From NCBI RefSeq assembly GCF_900107635.1, contig NZ_FNRD01000013.1:62001-126000 (forward strand): a DNA stretch of 64,000 nt. Direction: 5' to 3'. Position numbers and translations under genes: made by a program. Below are positions 34,481 to 42,818 of the stretch, piece by piece. Within the stretch, counting starts at the first letter, position 1. The number at the start of each line of letters is the position of its first letter. Below the pieces are notes generated by a model. The model ran no database searches, had not been told where the DNA came from, and saw only the letters and a list, made by a program, of their open reading frames with translations. The stretch is from Flavobacterium gillisiae. GTDB lineage: Bacteria; Bacteroidota; Bacteroidia; Flavobacteriales; Flavobacteriaceae.

Positions 34481-34990
34481 ATGAACCAAATAGAGTTTTT
34501 GCAGATTACAGCTTCATTCAAAGACAAAGTCTTTCGATTAGCAAAAAGGTTGCTCATAAGTACAGAGGAAGCTGAAGACGCTACTCAAGAGATTTTGGTT
34601 AAATTATGGAGCAAAAATGAAAGTTTGGTTGCTATTAATAACGTAGAAGCTTTTGCGATGACAATGACTAAAAATTATTGTTTAGATCAGTTGAAGTCAA
34701 GAAGAGCAGGAAACGTCAAGATCAGTCATGATAATTTTACTGATAAATCAGCAAGATTAGATAAAATACTGGAAGACGGAGACAGTTTGAATTGGGTTGA
34801 GAAAATAATTAATCAATTGCCTGAACAGCAAAAGTTGATAATTCAGATGCGGGACATTGAGCAATATGATTTTGAAGAAATTGCAAAAATATTAGAAATG
34901 AATGAAACAGCTATTCGGGTGGCACTTTCAAGAGCAAGAAAAACAATTAGAGAAAATATGTCAAAAATCCACAGATATGGAATTGAATAA
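34481..34990 (+). CDS. ECF-type RNA polymerase sigma factor
   Basis: A 169-residue sigma factor. Region 2 has EAEDATQEILVKLWSK and FAMTMTKNYCLDQLKSRR; region 4 has LPEQQKLIIQMRDIEQYDFEEIAKILEMNETAIRVALSRARK in overlapping blocks. It overlaps the next gene by 14 nt, typical of a sigma/anti-sigma pair. Stimulus unknown; the two DUF4252 genes downstream are probably its targets or co-operonic outputs. Confidence 0.92.
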   Translation: MNQIEFLQITASFKDKVFRLAKRLLISTEEAEDATQEILVKLWSKNESLVAINNVEAFAMTMTKNYCLDQLKSRRAGNVKISHDNFTDKSARLDKILEDGDSLNWVEKIINQLPEQQKLIIQMRDIEQYDFEEIAKILEMNETAIRVALSRARKTIRENMSKIHRYGIE

Positions 34991-35432
34991 AATAGAAATG
35001 TTACTAGAAAAATACTTTGAAGGTCAAACTAGTATACATGAAGAGAAAGAGCTGCAAAAATACTTTAGCTCTGCAGATGTTGCGCCTCATTTGGATCAGT
35101 ACACGCCAATTTTCGGGTATTTTTCACAGGCTGCTACTCTGGAGTTGAAACAAGAGACTCAGGTACCGACGATAGTTAAGGGTAGGAAAAGAACAAAAGT
35201 ATGGCTGTCGATTGCCGCTTCAATTGTTGTTATGCTGGGTGCCGGAACCTATGTGTATTTTGATAAAGAAGTTGTCAGTCAGGATCTGGGGACGTATGAC
35301 AATCCGGAGGTAGCGATGAAAGAAACACAAAAAGCATTGGCAATGTTGTCAAGCCATGTGAATGTTGGCATAGAAAGTGTTATATGTTTGGAGCAATACG
35401 AGGATTCAAAAAAATTAATTTTTAAACAATAA
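34977..35432 (+). CDS. Putative anti-sigma factor, single-span membrane protein
   Basis: About 151 residues from the ATG at 34977 (MELNKIEMLLEKYFEGQTS), chosen because it overlaps the sigma stop by only 14 nt; an in-frame ATG at 34902 would overlap much more. The N-terminal cytosolic helical part is followed by RKRTKVWLSIAASIVVMLGAGTYVYF, one membrane span near residues 75-95, and a short outer part. Layout fits an anti-sigma factor, though no zinc motif is seen. Confidence 0.72.
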   Translation: MELNKIEMLLEKYFEGQTSIHEEKELQKYFSSADVAPHLDQYTPIFGYFSQAATLELKQETQVPTIVKGRKRTKVWLSIAASIVVMLGAGTYVYFDKEVVSQDLGTYDNPEVAMKETQKALAMLSSHVNVGIESVICLEQYEDSKKLIFKQ

Positions 35433-35446
35433 TAAATATAAAAGAA

Positions 35447-35977
35447 ATGAAAAAAGGTATAATCACATTAGTATTTGCATTAATTACAAGCCCATTTTTT
35501 GCGCAAGCTGCTTTCGATAAATTTGACGGACAAGATGATGTTACGTCCATTATCGTAAATAAAAAAATGTTTGAGTTGATGAGTAAGGTTAAAGTTGATG
35601 CTTCTGATAAAGAAACTCAGCAATATATGAACTTGATAAAAAAGTTGGACAATTTAAAAGTCTTTACGACTAGCAGTACTAGAGCAACTAATGAAATGAG
35701 ATCAGCTGCTGAGAAGTATATAAGAACTGCTGGTTTAGAAGAATTGATGCGTGTGAATGACAGCGGTAAAAACATAAAAATATTGGTGAAATCTGGAGCG
35801 ACAGATTCTCAGATAAAAGAACTTTTGATGTTTATCGAAGGGGGAAGTAAATCTGACGAAACTGTTTTAATGTCATTAACAGGTAACTTTGATTTGAATG
35901 AAATTTCGATTCTTACTGATAAAATGAGAATACCTGGTGGAGACGATTTGAAAAGAGCAACCAAAGGAAAAAAATAA
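35447..35977 (+). CDS. DUF4252 protein (secreted)
   Basis: A 176-residue protein with a signal peptide ending FFAQA (residue 21). The DUF4252 domain shows LKVFTTSSTRATNEMRSAAE, VNDSGKNIKILVKSG and LTGNFDLNEISILTDKM. No function is established. It starts 14 nt after the putative anti-sigma gene and 1 nt before the second DUF4252 gene, so the operon sigma, anti-sigma, DUF4252, DUF4252 is tight. Confidence 0.82.
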   Translation: MKKGIITLVFALITSPFFAQAAFDKFDGQDDVTSIIVNKKMFELMSKVKVDASDKETQQYMNLIKKLDNLKVFTTSSTRATNEMRSAAEKYIRTAGLEELMRVNDSGKNIKILVKSGATDSQIKELLMFIEGGSKSDETVLMSLTGNFDLNEISILTDKMRIPGGDDLKRATKGKK

Positions 35978-35978
35978 G

Positions 35979-36515
35979 ATGAAAACGATTTATAGCTTTG
36001 CGATTTTTCTAAGTCTGTTAGTTGTTGGTTGTAACACAGAGCCTACGCTGCAGAAGTACTTTGTAGAAAATACTGAAAATAAAGACTTCATTGTATTAGA
36101 TGTTTCGCCGAGTATCTTGAATTTAGACAAAGCGAAACTATCTGCAGAGGAAAATGGAGCTTTGGAATCATTTGACAAAATGAATGTTTTAGCGTTCAAG
36201 CTTGATGAAACCAACAAAGTACTATTCGAAACAGAGCGTGCGAAGATTAACTTGATTTTAAAGGGCAAAAAGTACCAACAGCTGATGAAGTATGGTTCTG
36301 GTTCGGCTGGAGCTTCAGTGAGTTATGTAGGCTCGGATGAGCACATAGATGAGTTTGTGCTGTTTGCGAATAGTAAAGATGCCGGGTTTGCCGTCGTGCG
36401 GGTTTTGGGTGACGATATGAACCCTAATAACATTATGACGTTGATGTCTGTTTTGAAAAAATCTAATATCGATATGGAGCAATTGAAGCCTTTGCAGGAA
36501 ATGTTTAAAAAATAA
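35979..36515 (+). CDS. DUF4252 lipoprotein
   Basis: A 178-residue lipoprotein (lipobox in LLVVGCNTE, cysteine at residue 18) and a paralogue of the protein encoded just upstream. It has LNVLAFKLDETNKVLFETER-like strands and a late FAVVRVLGDDMNPNNIMTL. The final gene of the sigma-factor operon, ending before a strong terminator. Role unknown; an envelope stress output is a reasonable guess. Confidence 0.8.
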   Translation: MKTIYSFAIFLSLLVVGCNTEPTLQKYFVENTENKDFIVLDVSPSILNLDKAKLSAEENGALESFDKMNVLAFKLDETNKVLFETERAKINLILKGKKYQQLMKYGSGSAGASVSYVGSDEHIDEFVLFANSKDAGFAVVRVLGDDMNPNNIMTLMSVLKKSNIDMEQLKPLQEMFKK

Positions 36516-36534
36516 AATTAAATACTTTTAATTA

Positions 36535-36569
36535 TGAGCGTCCCGGCAGTTTGTCTGGGCGCTTTTTTT
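36535..36569 (+). terminator. Rho-independent terminator of the sigma operon
   Basis: AGCGTCCCGGCAG and CTGGGCGCT pair imperfectly and are followed by TTTTTTT. The GC-rich stem stands out in this AT-rich DNA. Confidence 0.75.
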
Positions 36570-36880
36570 ATGGACCCTATTTTGGTGTAGATAGTAAAAG
36601 TGTGTGTTTGGTATCTTTTTCTGTTATTGAGAATTTTTATTTGAATGGTGCGGATTGGTTTTGGGGAACAGTAGTTCTAAGGTTTTATAAAGTCTATAAT
36701 TTCCTATTTATAGGTCCAAAATTGATTCGTAACATAATCCTGTTTTATTGTTGAAAATTGGGGTTTATTTAAAAAATCACTAAAAGTTGGTATTGCGAAA
36801 GAGGCGTAATAGGCGTTCCTTTACTTTACTGTAGGAACGGTCGTTACTGTACTGTTTACGGGATTAAAATAAAAAATAAG
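36570..36880. other. Gap with a conserved leader motif
   Basis: No convincing gene in 310 nt; a 67-codon open frame at 36551-36754 starts inside the terminator and looks random. The notable part is ATCACTAAAAGTTGGTATTG at 36776-36795, which matches 18 of 20 bases of a sequence at 43240-43259, also in front of a small envelope protein gene. Confidence 0.5.
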
Positions 36881-37045
36881 ATGATGATTGACAAGAAATA
36901 TAGAGAAGCTAATTTAGAGCTATTAAGATCGGAACATAAAAACGACAGATTGTTTTTGTGTATAGGTACTTTCGTAATTATAGCAATTGGTTTTTCAATA
37001 TCATTTTTACTAATTATGTTTTTTTTAATGAAGCTTGGAGGATAG
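36881..37045 (+). CDS. Small single-span membrane protein
   Basis: A 54-residue open frame beginning ATGATG, with a charged N-terminus (KKYREANLELLRSEHKNDR) and one long hydrophobic segment (LFLCIGTFVIIAIGFSIS and onward) ending KLGG. The amphipathic layout looks like a real small membrane protein, and a conserved leader motif lies about 85 nt upstream. No family recognised. It lies just outside the integrated element. Confidence 0.5.
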   Translation: MMIDKKYREANLELLRSEHKNDRLFLCIGTFVIIAIGFSISFLLIMFFLMKLGG

Positions 37046-37160
37046 TTTTAGAAATAGCGTTTGATAAAAAAGGAGCTTCAGTAAGCTTCGCTATATTTCA
37101 TGGATTTATTCTTGACCAGGGCGGGACTGACTTCGTCTTTCCCAACAAAGCTCTGCTTTG

Positions 37161-37223
37161 AAAAAAGAAATGCTTTTAAAATAATTTCAAGCAAGCTTGA
37201 TTATTTTAAAAGCATTTCTTTTT
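37161..37223. terminator. Long terminator hairpin, probably the tRNA operon's original one
   Basis: AAAAGAAATGCTTTTAAAAT and its complement form a perfect stem of about 20 bp around a 15-nt loop, with A-run and T-run on both sides. It lies 4 nt before the left att copy. Before insertion it would have been directly downstream of the minus-strand tRNA-Leu gene. Confidence 0.75.
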
Positions 37224-37227
37224 ATTC

Positions 37228-37242
37228 GTGACCACGGTGGGA
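37228..37242. repeat. attL: copy of the tRNA-Leu 3' end
   Basis: 15 bp identical to 44905-44919. A short inverted repeat CCGTG-N6-CACGG follows at 37250-37265 and may belong to the recombination core or to integrase binding. Confidence 0.85.
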
Positions 37243-37320
37243 ACTAAGCCCGTGTATTATCACGGAACTACAATTTCCATAAAGTGCCGTTAATAAAGGG
37301 ATTGTTAAAATATCAGTTCG

Positions 37321-37376
37321 TAATAATTTGTAATAATTCGTAATAATTCGCTTTATGTTGACTAAATGTTGACTAA
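37321..37376. repeat. Left-end direct repeats (candidate Xis and arm sites)
   Basis: Three 10-bp tandem units (TAATAATTTG, then TAATAATTCG twice) at 37321-37350 are followed by TGTTGACTAAATGTTGACTAA at 37356-37376, itself a tandem pair of TGTTGACTAA. The latter 21 bp recur exactly at 44850-44870 near the other end, as expected for integrase arm-type sites. Confidence 0.7.
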
Positions 37377-37420
37377 CTATTATTTTTGATTACATTTATA
37401 CTGTTCAAAAATTACTACAA

Positions 37421-38725
37421 ATGGCAACTATTAAATTCATACTTCAAAGCAAAACGGACAGTTCAAATATTTATGTTCGTTATTCCATAAGCCGAACTAT
37501 AAACCTAAAACGAAAAACGGGTTTAATAATTGATGCTAAAGATTGGAACGAGAAAAAAGCACAGCCAATTTTAAGAAATGAAGATTTAAAAGGATTAAAC
37601 TATAAACTCGATGATTTGGCAAAACATCTCGATACAGCTTATAACAATGCAATAAGTGAGGGAATAGAGCTTACAGGCGATTGGCTACAACTACAAATTG
37701 ATATATTCAACAATAAAACACCCATTGTGGAATTAGATGTTTTAACTAACTATATTCAAAAATACATAGATGATGCACCATACAAACAAAACCAAAAAAA
37801 AGAACTGGGTTTGAGTGCTGGACGTGTTGCCAATATTAGACTATTCAAAAAAACCATTATACGCTATCAGGATGCAGTGCTGAAAGGTAAAAGTGTTTTA
37901 ATTAAAAATATTAATTTGAAATTTGTTGAAGATTATAAACTTTGGTTATTTGGAAAAGGATATTCAACTAATTATGTAGGTAAGAACATTGCAAACATTA
38001 GAACCATTTGCCTCGATGCTTCAAAGAATGATATTGAAATCTCGACACAGATAAAAAATATTAAAGGACTTTCTGAACAGAAACCGCCCGAACAGATTAT
38101 TTATTTAAGTGAAGCAGAACAGGAACTAATAAAAAATACAACCTTAATGCGTGAAGCTTTAATAAACACCCGCAAATGGTTGTTGTTAGGTTGTTTAATT
38201 GGGCAACGTGGAGGCGATTTGTTGAATATTACTGATAAAAATATAAAAGAGTTAAACGGTATTAAAATAATCGAACTTAAGCAACAAAAAACAGGCAAAC
38301 TTGTTGCAATTCCTTTGCTACCTGATGCACTTGAAATAATTGAAAATGGTTTGCCTTATAAAATTTCTTTAACTAAATTTAACGAGTATCTAAAAGACGT
38401 TTGCGAAATTGCTGGACTGATAGAGCCGACAACAGGACGCAAGAAAGAAAAAAACAACGCACCAACAATAAAGAAAGTGTTCCTTAAACACGAATTGATA
38501 AGTTCCCACGTTTGCAGACGTTCCTTTGCTACTAATTTTTACGGACGTATTCCAACACCTGTATTAATGAATATAACGGCTCACGGCTCAGAGCGGATGT
38601 TTCTTTCTTATATTGGAAAAACTACTTATGACAATGCATATCAAATGCTTGAATATTTCAGTAAATTAGCACCTAGAGAAAAAACACCTCAAATGGAGGT
38701 TATAAGAAACACAGGCATTAAATAA
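37421..38725 (+). CDS. int: Tyrosine-recombinase integrase
   Basis: A 434-residue integrase of the Bacteroidota phage-integrase group. The N-terminal SAM-like domain begins ATIKFILQSKTDSSNIYVRY. Catalytic residues are all present: R263 (in GQRGGDL), H363 and R366 (HVCRRSF), H388 (ITAHGSE) and the nucleophile Y397 (FLSYIGK). The gene points inward from attL, 178 nt from it. It should insert the element into, and excise it from, the tRNA-Leu 3' end. Confidence 0.93.
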   Translation: MATIKFILQSKTDSSNIYVRYSISRTINLKRKTGLIIDAKDWNEKKAQPILRNEDLKGLNYKLDDLAKHLDTAYNNAISEGIELTGDWLQLQIDIFNNKTPIVELDVLTNYIQKYIDDAPYKQNQKKELGLSAGRVANIRLFKKTIIRYQDAVLKGKSVLIKNINLKFVEDYKLWLFGKGYSTNYVGKNIANIRTICLDASKNDIEISTQIKNIKGLSEQKPPEQIIYLSEAEQELIKNTTLMREALINTRKWLLLGCLIGQRGGDLLNITDKNIKELNGIKIIELKQQKTGKLVAIPLLPDALEIIENGLPYKISLTKFNEYLKDVCEIAGLIEPTTGRKKEKNNAPTIKKVFLKHELISSHVCRRSFATNFYGRIPTPVLMNITAHGSERMFLSYIGKTTYDNAYQMLEYFSKLAPREKTPQMEVIRNTGIK

Positions 38726-38736
38726 ACCATATTCAA

Positions 38737-39693
38737 ATGTTAATTAACAGAATTGATAAAATAGAACTTGAAATTTTTAAATCATTATTTGATTATGAAA
38801 AATTAAATATGACGAATTTTGAATCTTTCGACGATAGATTTAAATACCCTATAATTGAAAACAATATGAATAGGATAAAAGCATATTTAAGAACATTAAA
38901 AAAAGATAAATATTTTGCAGAGTATGTTTATGCGTTAAATATGCTTAAAAATAAAATTGAAGTATTAAATGATGACCTTAAAAAAAATAATCTACTAGAA
39001 AGTTATGACCAATATTTATTTGATTTTGAGCCGATAAAAAACAAAGAGCTAATTAATGATTATTTAATAAATTTTATTGAAAGGTTTGTTCGGATTGCTG
39101 TTTTTAAACATTTTGATGAAATTTTAGAATATCAAAAAAAAATAAATATTGAATATTTTATAAATAGGCATCCAAAATTAAGGGATAGATATAAAATATT
39201 GAAAAAAAATATTGAAGCAATTAATAATGAAATGGCATTTGGAACTAGCAAAAACATTGTTTTCGGAGGTTTTGATATGCATACATATTGTAATGATTTG
39301 TTTTTGATTCCATTGATTGATAAAAAAGAAATTTTTGAAATCGAACTTGATAAGATAATTTTAAAAATTGAGCAAAAAGGAATTATTGTCAATAAATTAG
39401 TTGAGTCTTTACTAGATTTAAGCGACTCAACAGCCACAGAAAAAATAATCTATTTACAAAAGCTAGGAGTTATTGATTTTTTAAGAAAGAAAAATAATAT
39501 TTCAATTAATGGTTTGGCTAGTGCTTTAAGTGCTATTACAGGAGAAAAAGCAACAACAATTCAGTCGGCTATAAATCCAATAATTAGTAAAGATGCTGGC
39601 CAAAAAAATAATCCTTTGAATACTGATAAGACAGTAAAAAAAGTTGAAAAACAGCTTATAAACATTGGTTTCAACTTAGATGAAACGATTTAG
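38737..39693 (+). CDS. Unknown 318-residue protein, possible RteC-like regulator
   Basis: Helix-rich and very AT-rich in codon use. The last 100 residues (ATEKIIYLQKLGVIDFLRKK, then ISINGLASALSAITGEKATT) resemble the winged-helix C-terminus of RteC-type excision regulators and other element-encoded proteins, but similarity is weak and read by eye. It starts 11 nt after int, so it is probably co-transcribed. A role in controlling excision is a guess. Confidence 0.45.
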   Translation: MLINRIDKIELEIFKSLFDYEKLNMTNFESFDDRFKYPIIENNMNRIKAYLRTLKKDKYFAEYVYALNMLKNKIEVLNDDLKKNNLLESYDQYLFDFEPIKNKELINDYLINFIERFVRIAVFKHFDEILEYQKKINIEYFINRHPKLRDRYKILKKNIEAINNEMAFGTSKNIVFGGFDMHTYCNDLFLIPLIDKKEIFEIELDKIILKIEQKGIIVNKLVESLLDLSDSTATEKIIYLQKLGVIDFLRKKNNISINGLASALSAITGEKATTIQSAINPIISKDAGQKNNPLNTDKTVKKVEKQLINIGFNLDETI

Positions 39694-39750
39694 GGAATCC
39701 CTAAAAATACCCTAAGATTCATTTGTACTTCACTTTAAATAGTAAGTACA

Positions 39751-40020
39751 ATGACTTCACAAATTTTAATTCAAGGCTACACAATAGAGCAATTAGCCGA
39801 AGCTCTAAAACCATTGTTTGAAACTCAAACAGCAACAGAGTCAAAAGAAACCGAAAATCCATTACTCACAAGGGATGAGGTTTGCAAATTATTATCTTTC
39901 AATAAAACTTCACTTTGGAAGCATACAAAAAGCGGTAAGCTGAAAAGCTACGGCATAGGAAACAAAGTCTACTATAAGAAGGTAGAAGTATTGGAAGCCG
40001 TGAAACCTATTAATCATTAA
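39751..40020 (+). CDS. Helix-turn-helix / excisionase-like protein
   Basis: An 89-residue protein. The C-terminal half has LLTRDEVCKLLSFNKTSLWK followed by HTKSGKLKSYGIGNKVYY, the winged-helix excisionase (HTH_17) pattern: the helix-turn-helix then the wing with a basic hairpin. In integrative elements these proteins act as Xis or as activators. It lies before the small HTH-like gene (4 nt), which precedes the polymerase-like gene. Confidence 0.85.
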   Translation: MTSQILIQGYTIEQLAEALKPLFETQTATESKETENPLLTRDEVCKLLSFNKTSLWKHTKSGKLKSYGIGNKVYYKKVEVLEAVKPINH

Positions 40021-40024
40021 TATT

Positions 40025-40354
40025 ATGAAAAATAGGAACACACAGGCACAACAGCACATTGACTTTGTTAGAACCAGCGTTTTGAAATTTTACATTAGTG
40101 ATTATTCATTTTTTAAAACACTTCCCGAAACAACTATTTTCTATAAAGCATTAAAGGTAAATCCCGAAACAAAAAAAGCGATTTGCACCGCCTTTGAATT
40201 GAATATCGAGGCAATGTGTCGGTATAAACGCCAACTAGAAAAACAAGGTTTGCTGGAGCAGTCAGATAAAAAAGTATACTGTAAATTCACAGGACACCGC
40301 GCACATTTATTGACTACCAATACATTTTTATTCAAAGCAAATAAAAAAGAATAG
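40025..40354 (+). CDS. Small HTH-like protein of integrative elements
   Basis: A 109-residue basic protein with helical pattern TKKAICTAFELNIEAMCRYKRQLEKQGLL in overlapping blocks, consistent with a winged helix that ends in a short hairpin (KKVYCKFTGHRAHLL). No family name is certain. It lies 3 nt before the polymerase-like gene and 4 nt after the HTH gene, suggesting a replication-linked operon. Confidence 0.6.
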   Translation: MKNRNTQAQQHIDFVRTSVLKFYISDYSFFKTLPETTIFYKALKVNPETKKAICTAFELNIEAMCRYKRQLEKQGLLEQSDKKVYCKFTGHRAHLLTTNTFLFKANKKE

Positions 40355-40357
40355 GTA

Positions 40358-42748
40358 ATGAACACGGCAACAACACCAGCCGTGTCAAAAACCTATATTG
40401 CTGAATGGATTAAGTTAGATTTTTTTAATAATTCTAATTTAAAGACCGACATACAAAAACGTATTTCGGACAATATCGACGTTGTTTTTATTAATGCTTT
40501 AAATAATTTGAAAGGCGATAATAAGAACAACAGCGGTATTCCGTTTTCAGAGATAACACTTTTGGCAATGGCTTATTTTTATTCTGAGATATTCACGGAT
40601 GAAATAAAAAACGAATATTATACGCTCGAAATGGTTAAAGGTTTTCTCGATGCAAACAACCTGACACCATACACCGCAATTCACGAAATAGATGTAGTTT
40701 TTTGTACAATGAAAGACGCACCTTATTTTAAACATTGCTGGTTAATTATACAAAGTGCTTGGTTTTTTAATTCTCAATATTTTGGCCACCACCAGCATAT
40801 TGACTATGTAAATCACTACATAAAGACAGGCGAAAAGCTACCAACTGACAACTATAAATTTGATCAAAATTATTTAGAAAAAAAATATAATGATATAGAC
40901 AGTAGAAAAGAAAAACGTATTCCTATAAATGGTTTCACATTGGTTAATCAATGGTATTACGGTATATTGTTTTTAGTATGTAATGAATTGAAATTACCAA
41001 CTAAGAATTTTAAGAATTCAATAAAAGATGATAGGGAATATAATCCTTTGGTTAAGACTTCACGGCAATTAAGACCATTAGCACCGTTTAAAATTATTGA
41101 ATGTGATATTAAGAGCGCGTTCCCTACTTTCTTAGACATAAAAGCTGGAGCAACTTTAAAAGACCACGTTTATAATAATTTGATGAAATCAAAAGGAATC
41201 AAACGAGGCGAAGCAAAGATTTTATTTAATACCATTTGCAATAGTGGGAAATATAAAAGCAAACAGGAAACAACCGCCTTTTTTATTGAATGTGGTTATA
41301 CACCTCAACAATGCGAAAAGCTTATTTCGTTAACACACAACAGTAACAGAAAATTTATTTTCTCTATGACAGAATATGAAGCTTTGGCGATTACAAATTT
41401 TGTAACTAAGAATGATTTAAAACAAGGTGCGAGGCTACACGATGCAATTATATTTATAGATGATAAAACCAAACCGCAACTTTTACAAGTTCCGCCAAAT
41501 TGCGATTTTGGGATTAAGGAATTAAACCGCCCACAGGTTAAAGAAAGTTTTGCAGTTGGTACGAAACGGTTAAAGTTTGCTTATATCAATTCGATACCTA
41601 AAGGATTAAATCTAATTTCAAAAGTCGAATATAAAAAACCCGAAATTAAAGGAATAGCAAACGGCTTTAAATTTTATTTAGGTAAATATGAATATCATAG
41701 CGCGAGTTATAATTTAAACGACTATACAGCCGATTACAGCCGATTTATAGGTAGTTGCAACGTTATGTTTAGCACGTTGAGAACATTGAATAACAGGCCG
41801 TTACAACCGTTTGAAAGACTTTTTATACTACAACATATTCGCCAAAATTCAAATTACATTTTTAATGTTCGTGCTTTATATTCAAAGTATAAACAAGTGA
41901 ATTCTACATTTTTAATTTCAAAAAGTAGAAATTGGAATGTTACTGAAAATATGAACTTTAAAAGAAATATTGATTTTATAACAGCAAGAAGCGAAGCCGA
42001 AAAGCTGGTTAATATTCAATGCAACTACAAAGATTTATTTGATTTGTTAGAGGAGCGTATAAGTAATAATGACTTTGGTTATATTTATGAGTTAAGTTTT
42101 AAAGGCCGTAAAGATTTGAATAAATTGAGTTTTGCAATAGTTCAGTACTATAATTTAATATGTACAGGACACCACAGAAAACAACGAAAACAAGTTAGCA
42201 GTAACACCCTTTATAATAGCAGTATAAAGGATGTTACTATTAAGTCATTATCGTTACCAAAACAACGACAAAATGCATTTGTACAAAAGAAAATTAAGGT
42301 TTATGAAAGGGAACTAAAAGCGTTTAATCGATTAGTAAACAATAGACCAAAGGCAAAACAAATGCTTTTTATATTAATTGATATTACAGGCTTTAAAACT
42401 GATATTAGACTTAGTCGAAATGAATTTTTAATGAATGAAATAAAAACGGAATTGCTTAATATTATGGATATAGAAAATAAAACCAATAGGGCAAACGAGT
42501 TTAACGAATTATATCCAAAGCTTTCAACTCAACAAATACCTATTATAAATGACTTGAATACTATTTTTGATACTGATATACAAAATAGTATTTTCAATCA
42601 AATTGACATACAACAGGCGAATGACAGAGGCGAACTTTTCTTTCGAGAATATTTAAGGTTTCACGAAGTTGATGAGGTTAACGAAACCCCAATTTCAACG
42701 GGTGAATTGAAAGAAAAATATAAATTTCCTGAGATTGATTTTGAATAA
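40358..42748 (+). CDS. Divergent polymerase-like replication protein
   Basis: A 796-residue protein. Three motifs are in family-A-polymerase order: motif A ECDIKSAFPTFLD (D250), motif B KRGEAKILFNTICNSG (R283, K287, N291, G297), and motif C GARLHDAIIFID (H361, D362). The layout matches the transposon/virus-related family-A-like polymerases (TV-Pol) described from mobile elements and virophages, which may both prime and extend. Residues 1-230 and 430-796 have no recognised domain; the C-terminal part is helical and basic. It would let the excised element replicate. Assignment by motif only. Confidence 0.55.
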   Translation: MNTATTPAVSKTYIAEWIKLDFFNNSNLKTDIQKRISDNIDVVFINALNNLKGDNKNNSGIPFSEITLLAMAYFYSEIFTDEIKNEYYTLEMVKGFLDANNLTPYTAIHEIDVVFCTMKDAPYFKHCWLIIQSAWFFNSQYFGHHQHIDYVNHYIKTGEKLPTDNYKFDQNYLEKKYNDIDSRKEKRIPINGFTLVNQWYYGILFLVCNELKLPTKNFKNSIKDDREYNPLVKTSRQLRPLAPFKIIECDIKSAFPTFLDIKAGATLKDHVYNNLMKSKGIKRGEAKILFNTICNSGKYKSKQETTAFFIECGYTPQQCEKLISLTHNSNRKFIFSMTEYEALAITNFVTKNDLKQGARLHDAIIFIDDKTKPQLLQVPPNCDFGIKELNRPQVKESFAVGTKRLKFAYINSIPKGLNLISKVEYKKPEIKGIANGFKFYLGKYEYHSASYNLNDYTADYSRFIGSCNVMFSTLRTLNNRPLQPFERLFILQHIRQNSNYIFNVRALYSKYKQVNSTFLISKSRNWNVTENMNFKRNIDFITARSEAEKLVNIQCNYKDLFDLLEERISNNDFGYIYELSFKGRKDLNKLSFAIVQYYNLICTGHHRKQRKQVSSNTLYNSSIKDVTIKSLSLPKQRQNAFVQKKIKVYERELKAFNRLVNNRPKAKQMLFILIDITGFKTDIRLSRNEFLMNEIKTELLNIMDIENKTNRANEFNELYPKLSTQQIPIINDLNTIFDTDIQNSIFNQIDIQQANDRGELFFREYLRFHEVDEVNETPISTGELKEKYKFPEIDFE

Positions 42749-42758
42749 ATTACTAAAA

Positions 42759-42818
42759 ATGAGGAAAACCGTAATAGTAATGCTGGTATTAATATTAGAT
42801 TTGATAAAAAAATTATGA
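42759..42818 (+). CDS. 19-residue upstream ORF coupled to the lipoprotein gene
   Basis: ATG AGG AAA ACC begins a frame encoding MRKTVIVMLVLILDLIKKL, whose TGA overlaps the next gene's ATG (ATGA). It starts 10 nt after the polymerase-like gene. It could be a leader peptide or translation relay, or a chance frame. Confidence 0.3.
   Translation: MRKTVIVMLVLILDLIKKL

Noticed and set aside
36551..36754. 67-codon open frame after the sigma operon
   Set aside because: It starts within the terminator, has no family resemblance and is likely random.
36958..37161. 67-codon open frame overlapping the small membrane gene
   Set aside because: Out of frame with the more protein-like 54-residue gene and runs into the terminator hairpin.
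37321..37350. CRISPR-like repeats
   Set aside because: Three 10-bp units in direct contact without spacers and no cas gene.
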